Part shown: one piece after another, positions 1 to 6,248 of the stretch
How the letters are laid out: every line of letters starts with the position of its first letter
Position numbering within the stretch: the first letter of the stretch is position 1
Origin: Sulfurovum sp.
GTDB taxonomy: Bacteria > Campylobacterota > Campylobacteria > Campylobacterales > Sulfurovaceae
DNA length: 9,499 nucleotides
Direction: 5' to 3'
NCBI GenBank assembly: GCA_015493425.1
Contig: WGDG01000145.1
Coordinates: forward strand, 1-9,499
The notes under the pieces: model-generated
The model's input: only the letters and a program-made list of their open reading frames with translations
Databases searched by the model: none
Told to the model about the DNA's origin: nothing
Program-made: the position numbers and the translations under genes

Positions 1-40
1 GTAATAAAAGAGAGGACTAAAAAGAGAAAAAAAGTTTTTT

Positions 41-1054
41 TCATAGATTACGAGAGTTAATGGAAAAAACGGGTTGGTATTTGACCTGTTTTTCTAGATA
101 ATCTGTGATCAATTTCTTCTTCATCTCGATACCAATGCCACGATGAACTTTCAATAACATTTTCATAGGAGAGAATAGTCCTCCGTCTAAAGCATTAGTT
201 GTATTTGGAATGTTTAAATCAGGGTAATTTTTGTATGTAAAGAGATAAGGCAAATTACTTTTCAAACTTCTAAAAGCAGACCGTATGCGTCTATGGGTAT
301 AGTGCCATTTCCCTGTTTCTTCATTGTAAGTTTTCTCTTGTAAAAATGCTTTATGTCGATTGTACCAGCTATCAAGCAGCATCACAAATCTTTGTTCTGA
401 TACATCCCCAAGATATCCGGTGATCCGCTTCAAATCTATTGAGGCTTTCAGCTTGGGTTTTCTGGTAAGGTATCTCGTAATAATAGCCTATTGATGAAAG
501 TGGCACATCTGTACCGGGATATCTGCAAACAAGCTAAATAGCCCACGTTTACCGTCTATAGTGATTGATTGGATTCTAAATCCTTGGGAGAGGATAGAAG
601 ATTTTAACCTGCTATACTCTGAAAGATTTTCTGTTTGAATAAAGTGGTAGGAGATGGGTTCAAGTGTAGTGATATCTTTGGCAACAATCAGACCAAATTT
701 ATCTATGCGTTTACCAAAGAAAGTGGCATCCATGACCAATGTAACCTCTCTTGGAATACGCTGCTTAATAGTTACTTTGTATGCATGAATCTGCTCTCTG
801 ATCCATCGTTCACTACGGTGATATTTTAGAGCCAGTTCCTGCGCTGTTTGTCTATGATAGAAATAGTGGTTGAAGATTATTTGTTGAAGTTTATCAGAAC
901 GTCTTTGAGAGGAAAAACTATGCTTACAATCAAGGCAAATATACTTTTGTATCCCTCTATGGTGACCGTTCTTTTTTGTATGGTTTGAAAGGCATTTTGG
1001 GCACTTTTTTACAGCGCATTGTAAATAATCCCTTTTTAAGTCCGATGATACCGT
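41..1054 (-). pseudogene. IS256-family transposase (Zn-binding variant), internal amber stop
   Basis: One minus-strand frame runs from about 1069 to the TGA at 41-43 and is interrupted only by a TAG at 488-490. The N-terminus carries two Cys pairs (CPKC, then CLDC after about 20 residues), a zinc ribbon for DNA binding. A helix-turn-helix-like segment follows. The core shows VMDATFFG (first Asp), ITIDGKRG (second Asp) and MCHFHQ (C-x2-H). The amber codon comes directly after MCHFHQ, and the same frame resumes with AIITRYL. The C-terminal part has NTTNALDGG, where IS256 members usually have the catalytic Glu; here it is Asp. No ATG, GTG or TTG exists before the zinc finger. The ACG at 1052-1054 sits where a start would be expected and may be a mutated ATG. 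The frame passes through the left inverted repeat and ends 16 bp outside it. The full-length product would be about 337 residues. Confidence 0.82.
57..76 (+). repeat. IS left terminal inverted repeat
   Basis: TTAATGGAAAAAACGGGTTG is the exact reverse complement of 1074-1093. It overlaps the last codons of the transposase frame, so the element's end encodes part of the protein. Confidence 0.92.
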
Positions 1055-1073
1055 GCTTTGCTTAGGTTTTTAG

Positions 1074-1093
1074 CAACCCGTTTTTTCCATTAA
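1074..1093 (-). repeat. IS right terminal inverted repeat
   Basis: CAACCCGTTTTTTCCATTAA matches the left end with no mismatch. Similarity stops just inside (next base G versus C in the outward-in reading), which fixes the repeat at 20 bp. It lies upstream of the transposase frame, where its promoter is expected. Confidence 0.92.
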
Positions 1094-1100
1094 GTCAAAA

Positions 1101-1121
1101 TTTCTAATTTCTAATTTCTAA
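1101..1121 (-). repeat. Heptamer array (TTAGAAA)x3 at the 3' end of bpt
   Basis: Three exact 7-bp units, TTTCTAA on the plus strand, occupy 1101-1107, 1108-1114 and 1115-1121, followed by a partial unit. The bpt stop codon (1118-1120) lies inside the array. The right end of the IS is 7 bp away. The unit is a variant of the GAATTAG heptamer seen at 2659 and 8275. Confidence 0.9.
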
Positions 1122-1873
1122 TTTTGGTTCCATTTCTCCCACGAAGCCAGTTCTGTGATATGCGGGAATCCGTCCAGAATCTCCTGCGGCTGAAACTTCG
1201 GTTTGTAGGCAAAGGCTTGGCAGCCGTCGACCCAGTAGCCCAGATAAATGTAGGGGAGTTCGAGGATCTTTGCCAGTTTGATCTGGTAGAGTAGGGAGTA
1301 GGTGCCTAAAGAGAGTTTCCCGTAATCGGGGTCGTAGTAGAAATAGATGGCGCTGATGCCGTCATCGAGGATGTCAATGAGGTCGACGCCGACCAGTTTA
1401 CCGTCGACGATGTAAAGCACCTCTTTGCCGAAATCGTGCGCACCGTCAACAAAGTTTTCGTGGTATTCACGCTGTGAGATGCTTCTGAAACTCCAGCCGT
1501 CCTTTTCGTGTTTGAAAGCATGGTATTTGTTGTACAGGTCAATGTGCGACTGTGTGAGTGTCGGTTTTTGGACAATGATTTGTGTATTTTCGTTACGTCT
1601 GACAGTGCGGCGCTCTGATTTGCTGAAGGAGTAGTTCGTTGCATCGATACGCACACTTTTGCACTCGTTACAGCCGTTGCAAATGGGGTGAAAAAAGTAT
1701 TTTCCAAACCGGCGCCAGCCGCGCTGAATGACGGCGGTTGCAAAGGTTTTCGACGCATTCTGGACGTATTTGTAGTGCATCCGCACCGAACGGCCGGGCA
1801 GATAGGCACAATCATAATCGAGCATCGAAAAGTCAGTAGAAGGAGGGTTGAGCAAATCAAGTTCTTCGTTCAC
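1118..1873 (-). CDS. bpt: Aspartate/glutamate leucyltransferase (Bpt)
   Basis: The 251-residue product matches the Bpt/ATE family. These cytosolic enzymes move leucine from Leu-tRNA to proteins with N-terminal Asp or Glu, creating an N-degron for ClpS/ClpAP. Visible marks are the N-terminal Cys22 in a DCAYLPGR segment, GWRRFGKYFFHP followed by C65-x2-C68-x2-C71 with a downstream VRID, the GNAT-like YFYYDPD and SLGTYSLL strands (about 177-195), and LGYWVDGCQAFAYKPKF (211-227), typical of the family. Length is normal. I take the GTG at 1873 because a strong AAGGAGG (1879-1885) sits 5 nt upstream. The last residues (QN) and the TAG stop come from the heptamer array at 1101-1121, so the original C-terminus may have been changed. 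The gene is divergent from the methyltransferase at 1954. Confidence 0.93.
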   Translation of the reverse strand: MNEELDLLNPPSTDFSMLDYDCAYLPGRSVRMHYKYVQNASKTFATAVIQRGWRRFGKYFFHPICNGCNECKSVRIDATNYSFSKSERRTVRRNENTQIIVQKPTLTQSHIDLYNKYHAFKHEKDGWSFRSISQREYHENFVDGAHDFGKEVLYIVDGKLVGVDLIDILDDGISAIYFYYDPDYGKLSLGTYSLLYQIKLAKILELPYIYLGYWVDGCQAFAYKPKFQPQEILDGFPHITELASWEKWNQN

Positions 1874-1902
1874 GGCTGCCTCCTTGTGCTAAAATTACCG
1901 CG

Positions 1903-1908
1903 ATTATA
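1903..1908 (-). promoter_or_regulatory. -10 box for bpt
   Basis: On the minus strand a perfect TATAAT lies about 30 nt before the GTG start and is preceded by T-rich DNA. No good -35 is seen, as is common in Campylobacterota sigma70 promoters. It implies a leader of about 22 nt containing the AAGGAGG ribosome site. Confidence 0.6.
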
Positions 1909-1915
1909 CAGAAAA

Positions 1916-1921
1916 TATAGT
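1916..1921 (+). promoter_or_regulatory. Candidate -10 box for the methyltransferase gene
   Basis: TATAGT on the plus strand lies 32 nt before the GTG at 1954. A ribosome site TAGGAG at 1943-1948 has 5-nt spacing. The bpt -10 box lies only 7 bp to the left, so the two divergent promoters overlap and may compete. Confidence 0.45.
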
Positions 1922-1953
1922 AAAATTGCGATATTTTCCTACTAGGAGCGGGA

Positions 1954-2679
1954 GTGTTTCTCTATCAGCCCACCACCGGCTACTGTTATAACAGTGACTC
2001 TATTTTTCTCTACGACTTCATTGCACAATTCAAGCCAAAAGGGAAACTGCTCGATGTAGGTTGCGGAGTGGGCATTATTTCACTGCTGTTGACGCGTGAT
2101 TTTAAGACAGAGACACATATCATCGACAAACAGAAAAGGATGCTTTCCTATGCTGCACACAACTTTAGGCTAAATAACCTTGATGTGACACCGCATCTTG
2201 GGGATTTTACCGAGTTTCAGAGCGAGGAGCGGTTTGACTATATTGTTTCAAATCCGCCTTTTTATGATCCTAAGGTGACACAGAGTGAAGATACCCATCT
2301 CAATATTGCCCGCTATGCGCACCATTTGCCTGTCGAACGGTTTATCCGGCGGGTAAAGACCTTTTTGCGTCCCAAAGGGTGGTTTATTTTCTGCTATGAT
2401 GCCAAGCAGATCGATCTGCTCATGCAGTGGCTCAAACACTACGGCATCAACCCTGAAAAGATACGGTTTGTCCACTCCAAGATCGACCGTGAGTCCAAAC
2501 TGGTGCTGATCGCAGCGCGCAACAATTCCAAGTCGATGACACAGGTGCTGCCGCCGCTGATTGTCTTTGATGAGCAGAGCAACTATCTCCCTGCAGCACA
2601 GCAGGCGTTTGAGAGGGCGGGGACGCATAGTATCAAAGCGGAATGCTTTGATAGTGAGGAATTAGGAATTAGGAATTAG
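1954..2679 (+). CDS. TrmN6-like tRNA (adenine-N6)-methyltransferase
   Basis: The 241-residue class I SAM-dependent methyltransferase resembles TrmN6/YfiC, which methylates A37 of tRNA1(Val). The SAM-binding motif LLDVGCGVGI is at 32-41, the acidic motif HIIDKQ near 55-60, and the N6-adenine catalytic motif NPPFY at 100-104. An N-terminal QPTTGYCYNSDSIFL matches the substrate-side segment of this family. The start is GTG at 1954, chosen for the TAGGAG ribosome site at 1943-1948. The final residues, from about E236 (EELGIRN), and the TAG stop are encoded by a GAATTAG heptamer array, so the tail is probably acquired. Substrate specificity cannot be read from sequence; a related RNA or protein N-methyltransferase is possible. 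It is a single-gene unit, separated from the next gene by the array and a REP element. Confidence 0.82.
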   Translation: MFLYQPTTGYCYNSDSIFLYDFIAQFKPKGKLLDVGCGVGIISLLLTRDFKTETHIIDKQKRMLSYAAHNFRLNNLDVTPHLGDFTEFQSEERFDYIVSNPPFYDPKVTQSEDTHLNIARYAHHLPVERFIRRVKTFLRPKGWFIFCYDAKQIDLLMQWLKHYGINPEKIRFVHSKIDRESKLVLIAARNNSKSMTQVLPPLIVFDEQSNYLPAAQQAFERAGTHSIKAECFDSEELGIRN

Positions 2680-2684
2680 GAATT
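2652..2684 (+). repeat. Heptamer array (GAATTAG)x3 overlapping a gene 3' end
   Basis: Exact GAATTAG units occupy 2659-2665, 2666-2672 and 2673-2679, with a partial GAATT to 2684 and a degenerate TAGTGAG unit at 2652-2658. The methyltransferase stop codon is the TAG at 2677-2679. An 11-bp direct repeat, AATGCTTTGAT, flanks the array at 2642-2652 and 2704-2714. Confidence 0.92.
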
Positions 2685-2717
2685 TTTGTATGCATTGCTT
2701 TGTAATGCTTTGATTAT

Positions 2718-2739
2718 GTAGGGTGCGTATTTGCGTACC
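2718..2739 (+). repeat. REP-like element: GTAG head plus imperfect hairpin
   Basis: GTAG (2718-2721) is followed by GGTGCGT-ATTT-GCGTACC, a 7-pair stem with two G-T wobbles and a 4-nt loop. The TGTAGGGTG head is shared with the REP pair at 5611-5700. It lies in the gap before the YkgJ gene. Confidence 0.55.
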
Positions 2740-2765
2740 AAAAAAACAATTTATGGGTGGAAAAT

Positions 2766-3146
2766 ATGAATGAGAATCTGATGGAAAAAGAGGGGTACAG
2801 CTACAAGTTTGATCCCTCTGCGTGTGAGGCGTGTGGCGGGCATTGCTGTACGGGTGAGAGCGGGTATATCTGGGCGAAGTATGATGAGATTGTCAATATG
2901 GCGGCGTTTGTTAACCTTTCGGTGGAAGAATTTGCTACAATGTATCTTAGAAAAGTCAAACACCGTTATTCGCTTACAGAGAAGATGCTGGCACCTGACA
3001 ACTATGCCTGTATTTTTTTTGATGAAACAAACAACTGCTGTTCCATCTATCCGGTTCGGCCGCTTCAGTGCCGTACTTTTCCGTTTTGGGAACAGTTCAA
3101 ACATGATGAAGATGAGGTAAGAAAAGAGTGTCCCGGTATCGTATAA
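2766..3146 (+). CDS. YkgJ-family cysteine-cluster protein
   Basis: The 126-residue product has the cysteine pattern of the YkgJ (zinc/iron-chelating) family: C20-x2-C23-GGH-C27-C28 near the N-terminus, then C82, C91-C92, the signature IYPVRPLQCRTFPFW (94-108, with C102) and C122. Family members are thought to bind Zn or an Fe-S cluster; their reaction is unknown. There is no signal peptide, so it is likely cytosolic. I prefer ATG 2766, with GGGTGG 5 nt upstream, over the in-frame GTG at 2757, which would destroy that ribosome site. The 3' end overlaps the next gene by 19 nt, indicating coupled translation with the secreted TPR protein. Confidence 0.85.
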   Translation: MNENLMEKEGYSYKFDPSACEACGGHCCTGESGYIWAKYDEIVNMAAFVNLSVEEFATMYLRKVKHRYSLTEKMLAPDNYACIFFDETNNCCSIYPVRPLQCRTFPFWEQFKHDEDEVRKECPGIV

Positions 3147-4405
3147 TTTTCGCAACTGTTGCTGTTTTCTTTCTTTGCATTTCTTCCATGCAGGCCAAAA
3201 CACTGCCTATGATCAGTGAAGATGAATTGATCGTGCGCGGGCTGCTCTATGCACAGTACAAGGCGTATGAGCCAAGCCGTGAAGTCTTTGCAAAGCTATA
3301 CGATATGACCGGTGAGAAAGAGTATCTTTTTCGTGAAGTGACTGCATCACTGCTTGGCAGAACACATATTCCGGAAAGTATTGTCCGTCTTAAAGCATTT
3401 GACAAAAAGCACCCGGATATACTGGCAGTCAAGCGGCTGCTTATTCCGCTCTATCTGACCAATCAGCAGATCAAAGAAGCACAGAAAGAGGCATCTTATC
3501 TCCTTGAACGTTCCAACAAGGCTGCCGATCTTGATTTGGCTGCCAATCCGTATTTGTATGCGGGTGAGTTTAAGAAAGCCCTGCAATTGCTGCAACGCGC
3601 TTATGAAGAGTCAAACAGTGAAGATATTCTATTGCGTATGGCAGCAATTATGGATGAGTATACCCACGAGCGGCGAAGAGCGATACAACTGCTGGAGACG
3701 CACCGGCGCATGAATGTGGTTAACTCTGATATGCTCTATTTCAAACTCCTCTCTCTCTATGTAAAAGAGAATGATGTCGATGGTGTGATTTCCGTCTATC
3801 AGGCACTTTATGCGCATGATAAAAACCCGGAGTATCTTGACCGAATCGTCAAAGCGTATGCATTCAAAGGGGATATCAAGGGGGCTATCAAGTATCTTGA
3901 AGCGCAAAAGGCCGGAGAGAAGATCCTCTATCAGCTGTACAAAAGCCAGAAGATGTTCGATAAAGCGCTGCCGCTTGCCCAGCAGTTTTATGAGAAAGAG
4001 AAAGACCCAAAGTGGCTGGCAGAAGTAGCGATTTTGACTTACGAAAAGGCAAAAGACAAGAATGATGCGGCGATGATCGCCAAGGTAGTCAAGACCTTCG
4101 ACAAGGCCATTTCTCTGGGGGTGGATGACAGCATATATCTGAATTATTACGGCTATACGCTGATCGACAAAGATATTGATGTGAAAAAAGGGATGCGCAT
4201 TTTGAAAGATGCCCTCAAACAGCAGCCGGACAACACCTACTATCTTGATTCTCTGGCCTGGGGCTATTATAAGCAGAAAAAGTGTGACAAGGCGTATGAC
4301 CTGATGGAAAAAGTGATTGCCCAGGAAGGCTTTAAAGAGCCTGAAATTACGGCACACTGGGATGCAATCAAAAAGTGTAAGAAACACTACTCTACGAAAC
4401 ATTAG
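3128..4405 (+). CDS. Secreted tetratricopeptide-repeat protein
   Basis: The 425-residue protein has an N-terminal signal peptide: basic MSRYR, a hydrophobic stretch to about residue 20, and a likely signal peptidase I site after MQA. No clear lipobox is present. The rest is helical with TPR-like units, clearest at the C-terminus, where DNTYYLDSLAWGYYKQ and KAYDLMEKVI match the classic TPR phase. It probably acts in the periplasm as an assembly or interaction scaffold; no partner can be named. The start is GTG 3128, inside the end of the YkgJ gene, with a GAGGT ribosome site about 10 nt upstream. A later ATG would lose the signal peptide. The 19-nt overlap suggests coordinated output of both proteins. 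Confidence 0.85.
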   Translation: MSRYRIIFATVAVFFLCISSMQAKTLPMISEDELIVRGLLYAQYKAYEPSREVFAKLYDMTGEKEYLFREVTASLLGRTHIPESIVRLKAFDKKHPDILAVKRLLIPLYLTNQQIKEAQKEASYLLERSNKAADLDLAANPYLYAGEFKKALQLLQRAYEESNSEDILLRMAAIMDEYTHERRRAIQLLETHRRMNVVNSDMLYFKLLSLYVKENDVDGVISVYQALYAHDKNPEYLDRIVKAYAFKGDIKGAIKYLEAQKAGEKILYQLYKSQKMFDKALPLAQQFYEKEKDPKWLAEVAILTYEKAKDKNDAAMIAKVVKTFDKAISLGVDDSIYLNYYGYTLIDKDIDVKKGMRILKDALKQQPDNTYYLDSLAWGYYKQKKCDKAYDLMEKVIAQEGFKEPEITAHWDAIKKCKKHYSTKH

Positions 4406-4435
4406 AGCTTCAGCGACTACCTCTCTTCCTTGCGC

Positions 4436-4441
4436 TATAAT
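4436..4441 (+). promoter_or_regulatory. -10 box for trpC
   Basis: A perfect TATAAT lies 28 nt before the trpC start in the 64-bp gap after the TPR gene. No convincing -35 is visible. It suggests trpC has its own promoter, not read-through from the upstream pair. Confidence 0.55.
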
Positions 4442-4469
4442 ACGCAAAAATTCATAGTGAGTACAACGT

Positions 4470-5273
4470 ATGGCAGATATTTTAGATGAAATTATCCGAA
4501 AGACAAAAGCTGATCTTGAAAAGCGTAAAGTCGAATACCCCGTAGAGTGGCTTGGACGCTCTTTGGCGTTCAACCCTTTTGTGCCTAAAGATGTACAGGG
4601 CGCTCTACGTTCTACACCAGAAAACCCCTATCGTATTATCGCCGAAGTAAAGAAAGCAAGCCCCAGCAAAGGAATCATCCGTGAAGACTTCGACCCTGTT
4701 GTCATCGCACAGGCATATGAAAAAGGCGGAGCAGATTCGCTTTCGATTCTGACAGAGCCACACTGGTTCAAGGGAGACAAGGAATATCTTGGCATGGTAC
4801 GTCGCTATGTGGGTATCCCGCTGCTGCGCAAAGACTTCATCGTCGATAAATACCAGATCGTCGAAGCATTGGCATTTGGGGCAGATTATATTCTGCTTAT
4901 CGCAAAGGCACTTTCCCGCAAAGAACTTAAAGAGCTTTATGAATATGCCCTTCACCTCGGGCTTGAAGTGCTTGTCGAGATACACGACAAGGCCGATCTT
5001 ATCAAAGCAATGTTCGCCGGTGCAACAATCGTAGGTATCAACCACCGCAATCTTGAGACCTTCGAGATGGATATGCGCCTTACCGAAAAACTCATTCCGC
5101 TCATTCCAAACAACAAAATCATCGTTGCCGAAAGCGGCATCAACGATCATGAAACGGTTGTGGAAATTTCCAAAATGGGTGCGGACGCCTTTTTGGTAGG
5201 GGAGCACTTTATGCGTCAGGATGATATTACCGCGGCGATCAACGCAGTGAAGTATGGTGAAGTATCAGATTGA
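4470..5273 (+). CDS. trpC: Indole-3-glycerol phosphate synthase (TrpC)
   Basis: The 267-residue TIM-barrel enzyme closes CdRP to indole-3-glycerol phosphate, the fourth dedicated step in tryptophan synthesis, in the cytosol. Catalytic residues are in place: E59 and K61 in IAEVKKASPSKG, K121 in LLRKDF, E170 in LVEIHD, N191 in GINHRN and S222 in AESGI. Their spacing matches the Sulfolobus enzyme (E51, K53, K110, E159, N180, S211). The usual GINNRNL reads GINHRNL here, a mild change next to the conserved Asn. No other trp gene is in the window, so trpC stands apart from a trp operon. The ATG at 4470 has only a weak GTGAG ribosome site. A small membrane protein follows 12 bp downstream. Confidence 0.96.
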   Translation: MADILDEIIRKTKADLEKRKVEYPVEWLGRSLAFNPFVPKDVQGALRSTPENPYRIIAEVKKASPSKGIIREDFDPVVIAQAYEKGGADSLSILTEPHWFKGDKEYLGMVRRYVGIPLLRKDFIVDKYQIVEALAFGADYILLIAKALSRKELKELYEYALHLGLEVLVEIHDKADLIKAMFAGATIVGINHRNLETFEMDMRLTEKLIPLIPNNKIIVAESGINDHETVVEISKMGADAFLVGEHFMRQDDITAAINAVKYGEVSD

Positions 5274-5285
5274 TATCAATAGAAT

Positions 5286-5567
5286 ATGGTCGATATTAAG
5301 TTAGTAGCAATATCTTTATTGATCATTTTTATTATTGCTGCTGGAATAAACTATTTTTTTGGGTTTAGCTATTGGATAGCTTTTGCTATGGCTGTCGGAG
5401 CTATTATGATCAATGGTGTCATTGCAACTATCGAAGATGATCTCCCAGATGGCTTCAATAATCCGGATGGAACAGATACCCCAAGTTACATAAACAAGAT
5501 TACTTGGATTATTATGGGGATTTTATTGCTGATAGTAGGGATTATGGTTGTTTTTCTTATTTTGTAG
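5286..5567 (+). CDS. Small membrane protein, unknown
   Basis: I do not recognise this 93-residue protein. Three hydrophobic segments are visible at about residues 4-24, 27-47 and 71-92. Between the second and third lies an acidic, Gly/Pro/Asn-rich loop (EDDLPDGFNNPDGTD, about 56-70) that could lie on either side of the inner membrane. It starts 12 bp after trpC, with no good ribosome site upstream of the ATG, so its expression may depend on trpC translation. Nothing suggests a role in tryptophan synthesis. It is more AT-rich than its neighbours, which may point to separate ancestry. It ends at the convergent gap with the REP pair. Confidence 0.7.
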   Translation: MVDIKLVAISLLIIFIIAAGINYFFGFSYWIAFAMAVGAIMINGVIATIEDDLPDGFNNPDGTDTPSYINKITWIIMGILLLIVGIMVVFLIL

Positions 5568-5610
5568 AGCTCTTTTCTCTTTGTTCTTACATTGGGAATA
5601 TATTTGTAAG

Positions 5611-5637
5611 TGTAGGCTGTTGTGTCCTCACAACACC
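5611..5637 (+). repeat. REP element, forward copy of inverted pair
   Basis: T-GTAG (GTAG at 5612-5615) is followed by an imperfect palindrome with TGTTGTG and CACAACA arms and a TCCT loop. It aligns without gaps over 27 bp with the reverse complement of 5674-5700. A GTAG head plus hairpin is the layout of REPs associated with TnpA-REP/RAYT transposases. Confidence 0.75.
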
Positions 5638-5673
5638 AAGTATCACAAACGGTAAGCAAAGCATAACATAAAC

Positions 5674-5700
5674 GGTGTTGTCGGGGGACAACACCCTACA
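5674..5700 (-). repeat. REP element, reverse copy of inverted pair
   Basis: GGTGTTGTC-GGGG-GACAACACC is a perfect 9-bp stem with a tetraloop, followed by CTACA, which is the GTAG head on the minus strand. With the forward copy it forms a BIME/REPIN-like doublet with 36 bp between copies. It lies in a convergent gene gap and may also act as a bidirectional transcription barrier, though no U-tract is present. Confidence 0.8.
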
Positions 5701-5759
5701 TCTCACATGTCAAATAGTATATAATTAATAGCATAGAAGCATGTAGAAGAGGGTAGGTA

Positions 5760-6203
5760 TTAGCCCAACAACCCCTTAACCATCTTCGAAATCGTACCCC
5801 CGTCCGCACGGCTGCCAACCTTCGCTTTGGCTGCACCCATTACCTTGCCCATATCTTTCATACTCTCTGCATCGGTTTCCGCAATGATCTCTTTGATGAT
5901 ACTTTCAAGCTCTGCTTCGCTGAGGGGTTCAGGCAGGTAGCTTTTGACAATGTCAAGTTCGGCTTCCTCTTTGGCGACTAAGTCGTCACGTCCGGCATCA
6001 GCGAACTGTGCTTTGGCATCTTCACGTTGTTTGGCATACTTCATCAGTATTGCTTCTACATCAGCATCGCTGAGCTCTCTTCTCTCATCGACTTCAATCT
6101 GTTTGATGGCTGCGTTAATATTTCTGAGTGTGTCGCGCTTTGCTGTATCTTTGGCGCGCATTGCTTCTTTGATATCGTTTTTGATTTGTTCTTTCAGACT
6201 CAT
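5760..6203 (-). CDS. GatB/YqeY domain protein
   Basis: The 147-residue product is a standalone YqeY-type protein: a charged helical N-terminal domain (MSLKEQIKNDIKEAMRAKD) and a C-terminal domain with IVKSYLPEPLSE, MGKVMGAAKAKV and a Gly-rich end resembling the tail of GatB, the tRNA-dependent amidotransferase subunit. Such proteins are proposed to bind tRNA, but their physiological role is unsettled. Length is normal and the protein is cytosolic. The ATG at 6203 has GAGGA 7 nt upstream and a TATAAT at 6230-6235. It is divergent from the small protein at 6249, sharing an overlapping promoter, and converges on the REP-bearing gap. Confidence 0.93.
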   Translation of the reverse strand: MSLKEQIKNDIKEAMRAKDTAKRDTLRNINAAIKQIEVDERRELSDADVEAILMKYAKQREDAKAQFADAGRDDLVAKEEAELDIVKSYLPEPLSEAELESIIKEIIAETDAESMKDMGKVMGAAKAKVGSRADGGTISKMVKGLLG

Positions 6204-6229
6204 AATGTATCCTCGTGTAATTTAATGCG

Positions 6230-6242
6230 ATTATACTATAAT
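6230..6242. promoter_or_regulatory. Back-to-back divergent -10 boxes (palindrome)
   Basis: ATTATA-C-TATAAT holds a perfect TATAAT on each strand, 1 bp apart. The minus-strand box (6230-6235) serves the yqeY-like gene with a leader of about 20 nt. The plus-strand box (6237-6242) ends 6 nt before the ATG at 6249, so transcription would begin at or next to the start codon. RNA polymerase cannot occupy both at once. Confidence 0.6.
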
Positions 6243-6248
6243 CATACT

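Larger units (their letters stand above)
57..1093 (-). mobile_element. IS256/Mutator-type insertion sequence, degraded
   Basis: A 1037-bp element is bounded by perfect 20-bp inverted repeats at 57-76 and 1074-1093. It encodes one transposase on the minus strand with an N-terminal zinc finger, a helix-turn-helix-like segment and a DDE core with the C-x2-H motif of IS256/Mutator transposases. I see no 8-9 bp target duplication: the flanks tacgagag and gtcaaaat do not match. Only the palindromic TTAA sits at both edges. The element abuts the heptamer repeat that ends bpt, so it landed just beyond that stop codon without breaking the gene. The transposase has a premature amber codon and no ATG, so the copy is probably inactive on its own, though an active relative could mobilise it in trans because both ends look intact. 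The family assignment rests on motifs. Confidence 0.85.

Noticed and set aside
26..42. G-A7-G-T7-C near the left edge as a terminator
   Set aside because: The A7/T7 arms have a single-base loop and no GC stem, so a hairpin terminator is not supported.
1101..2684. Heptamer arrays as CRISPR repeats
   Set aside because: Units are 7 bp, contiguous and without spacers, and no cas gene is present.
3629..4573. A 314-codon minus-strand open frame
   Set aside because: It is antisense to the TPR gene and the start of trpC, both with clear protein signatures, and its own translation shows no recognisable domain.
4605..5207. A 200-codon minus-strand open frame
   Set aside because: It lies wholly within trpC, whose catalytic residues are all in place on the other strand.
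5720..5725. TATAAT on the plus strand in the convergent gap
   Set aside because: It points into the 3' end of the yqeY-like gene with no downstream ORF or RNA structure; most likely a chance match in AT-rich DNA.
6027..6248. N-terminal extension of the small acidic protein
   Set aside because: The extension is antisense to the yqeY-like gene and runs through both -10 boxes, so the frame is open by chance.
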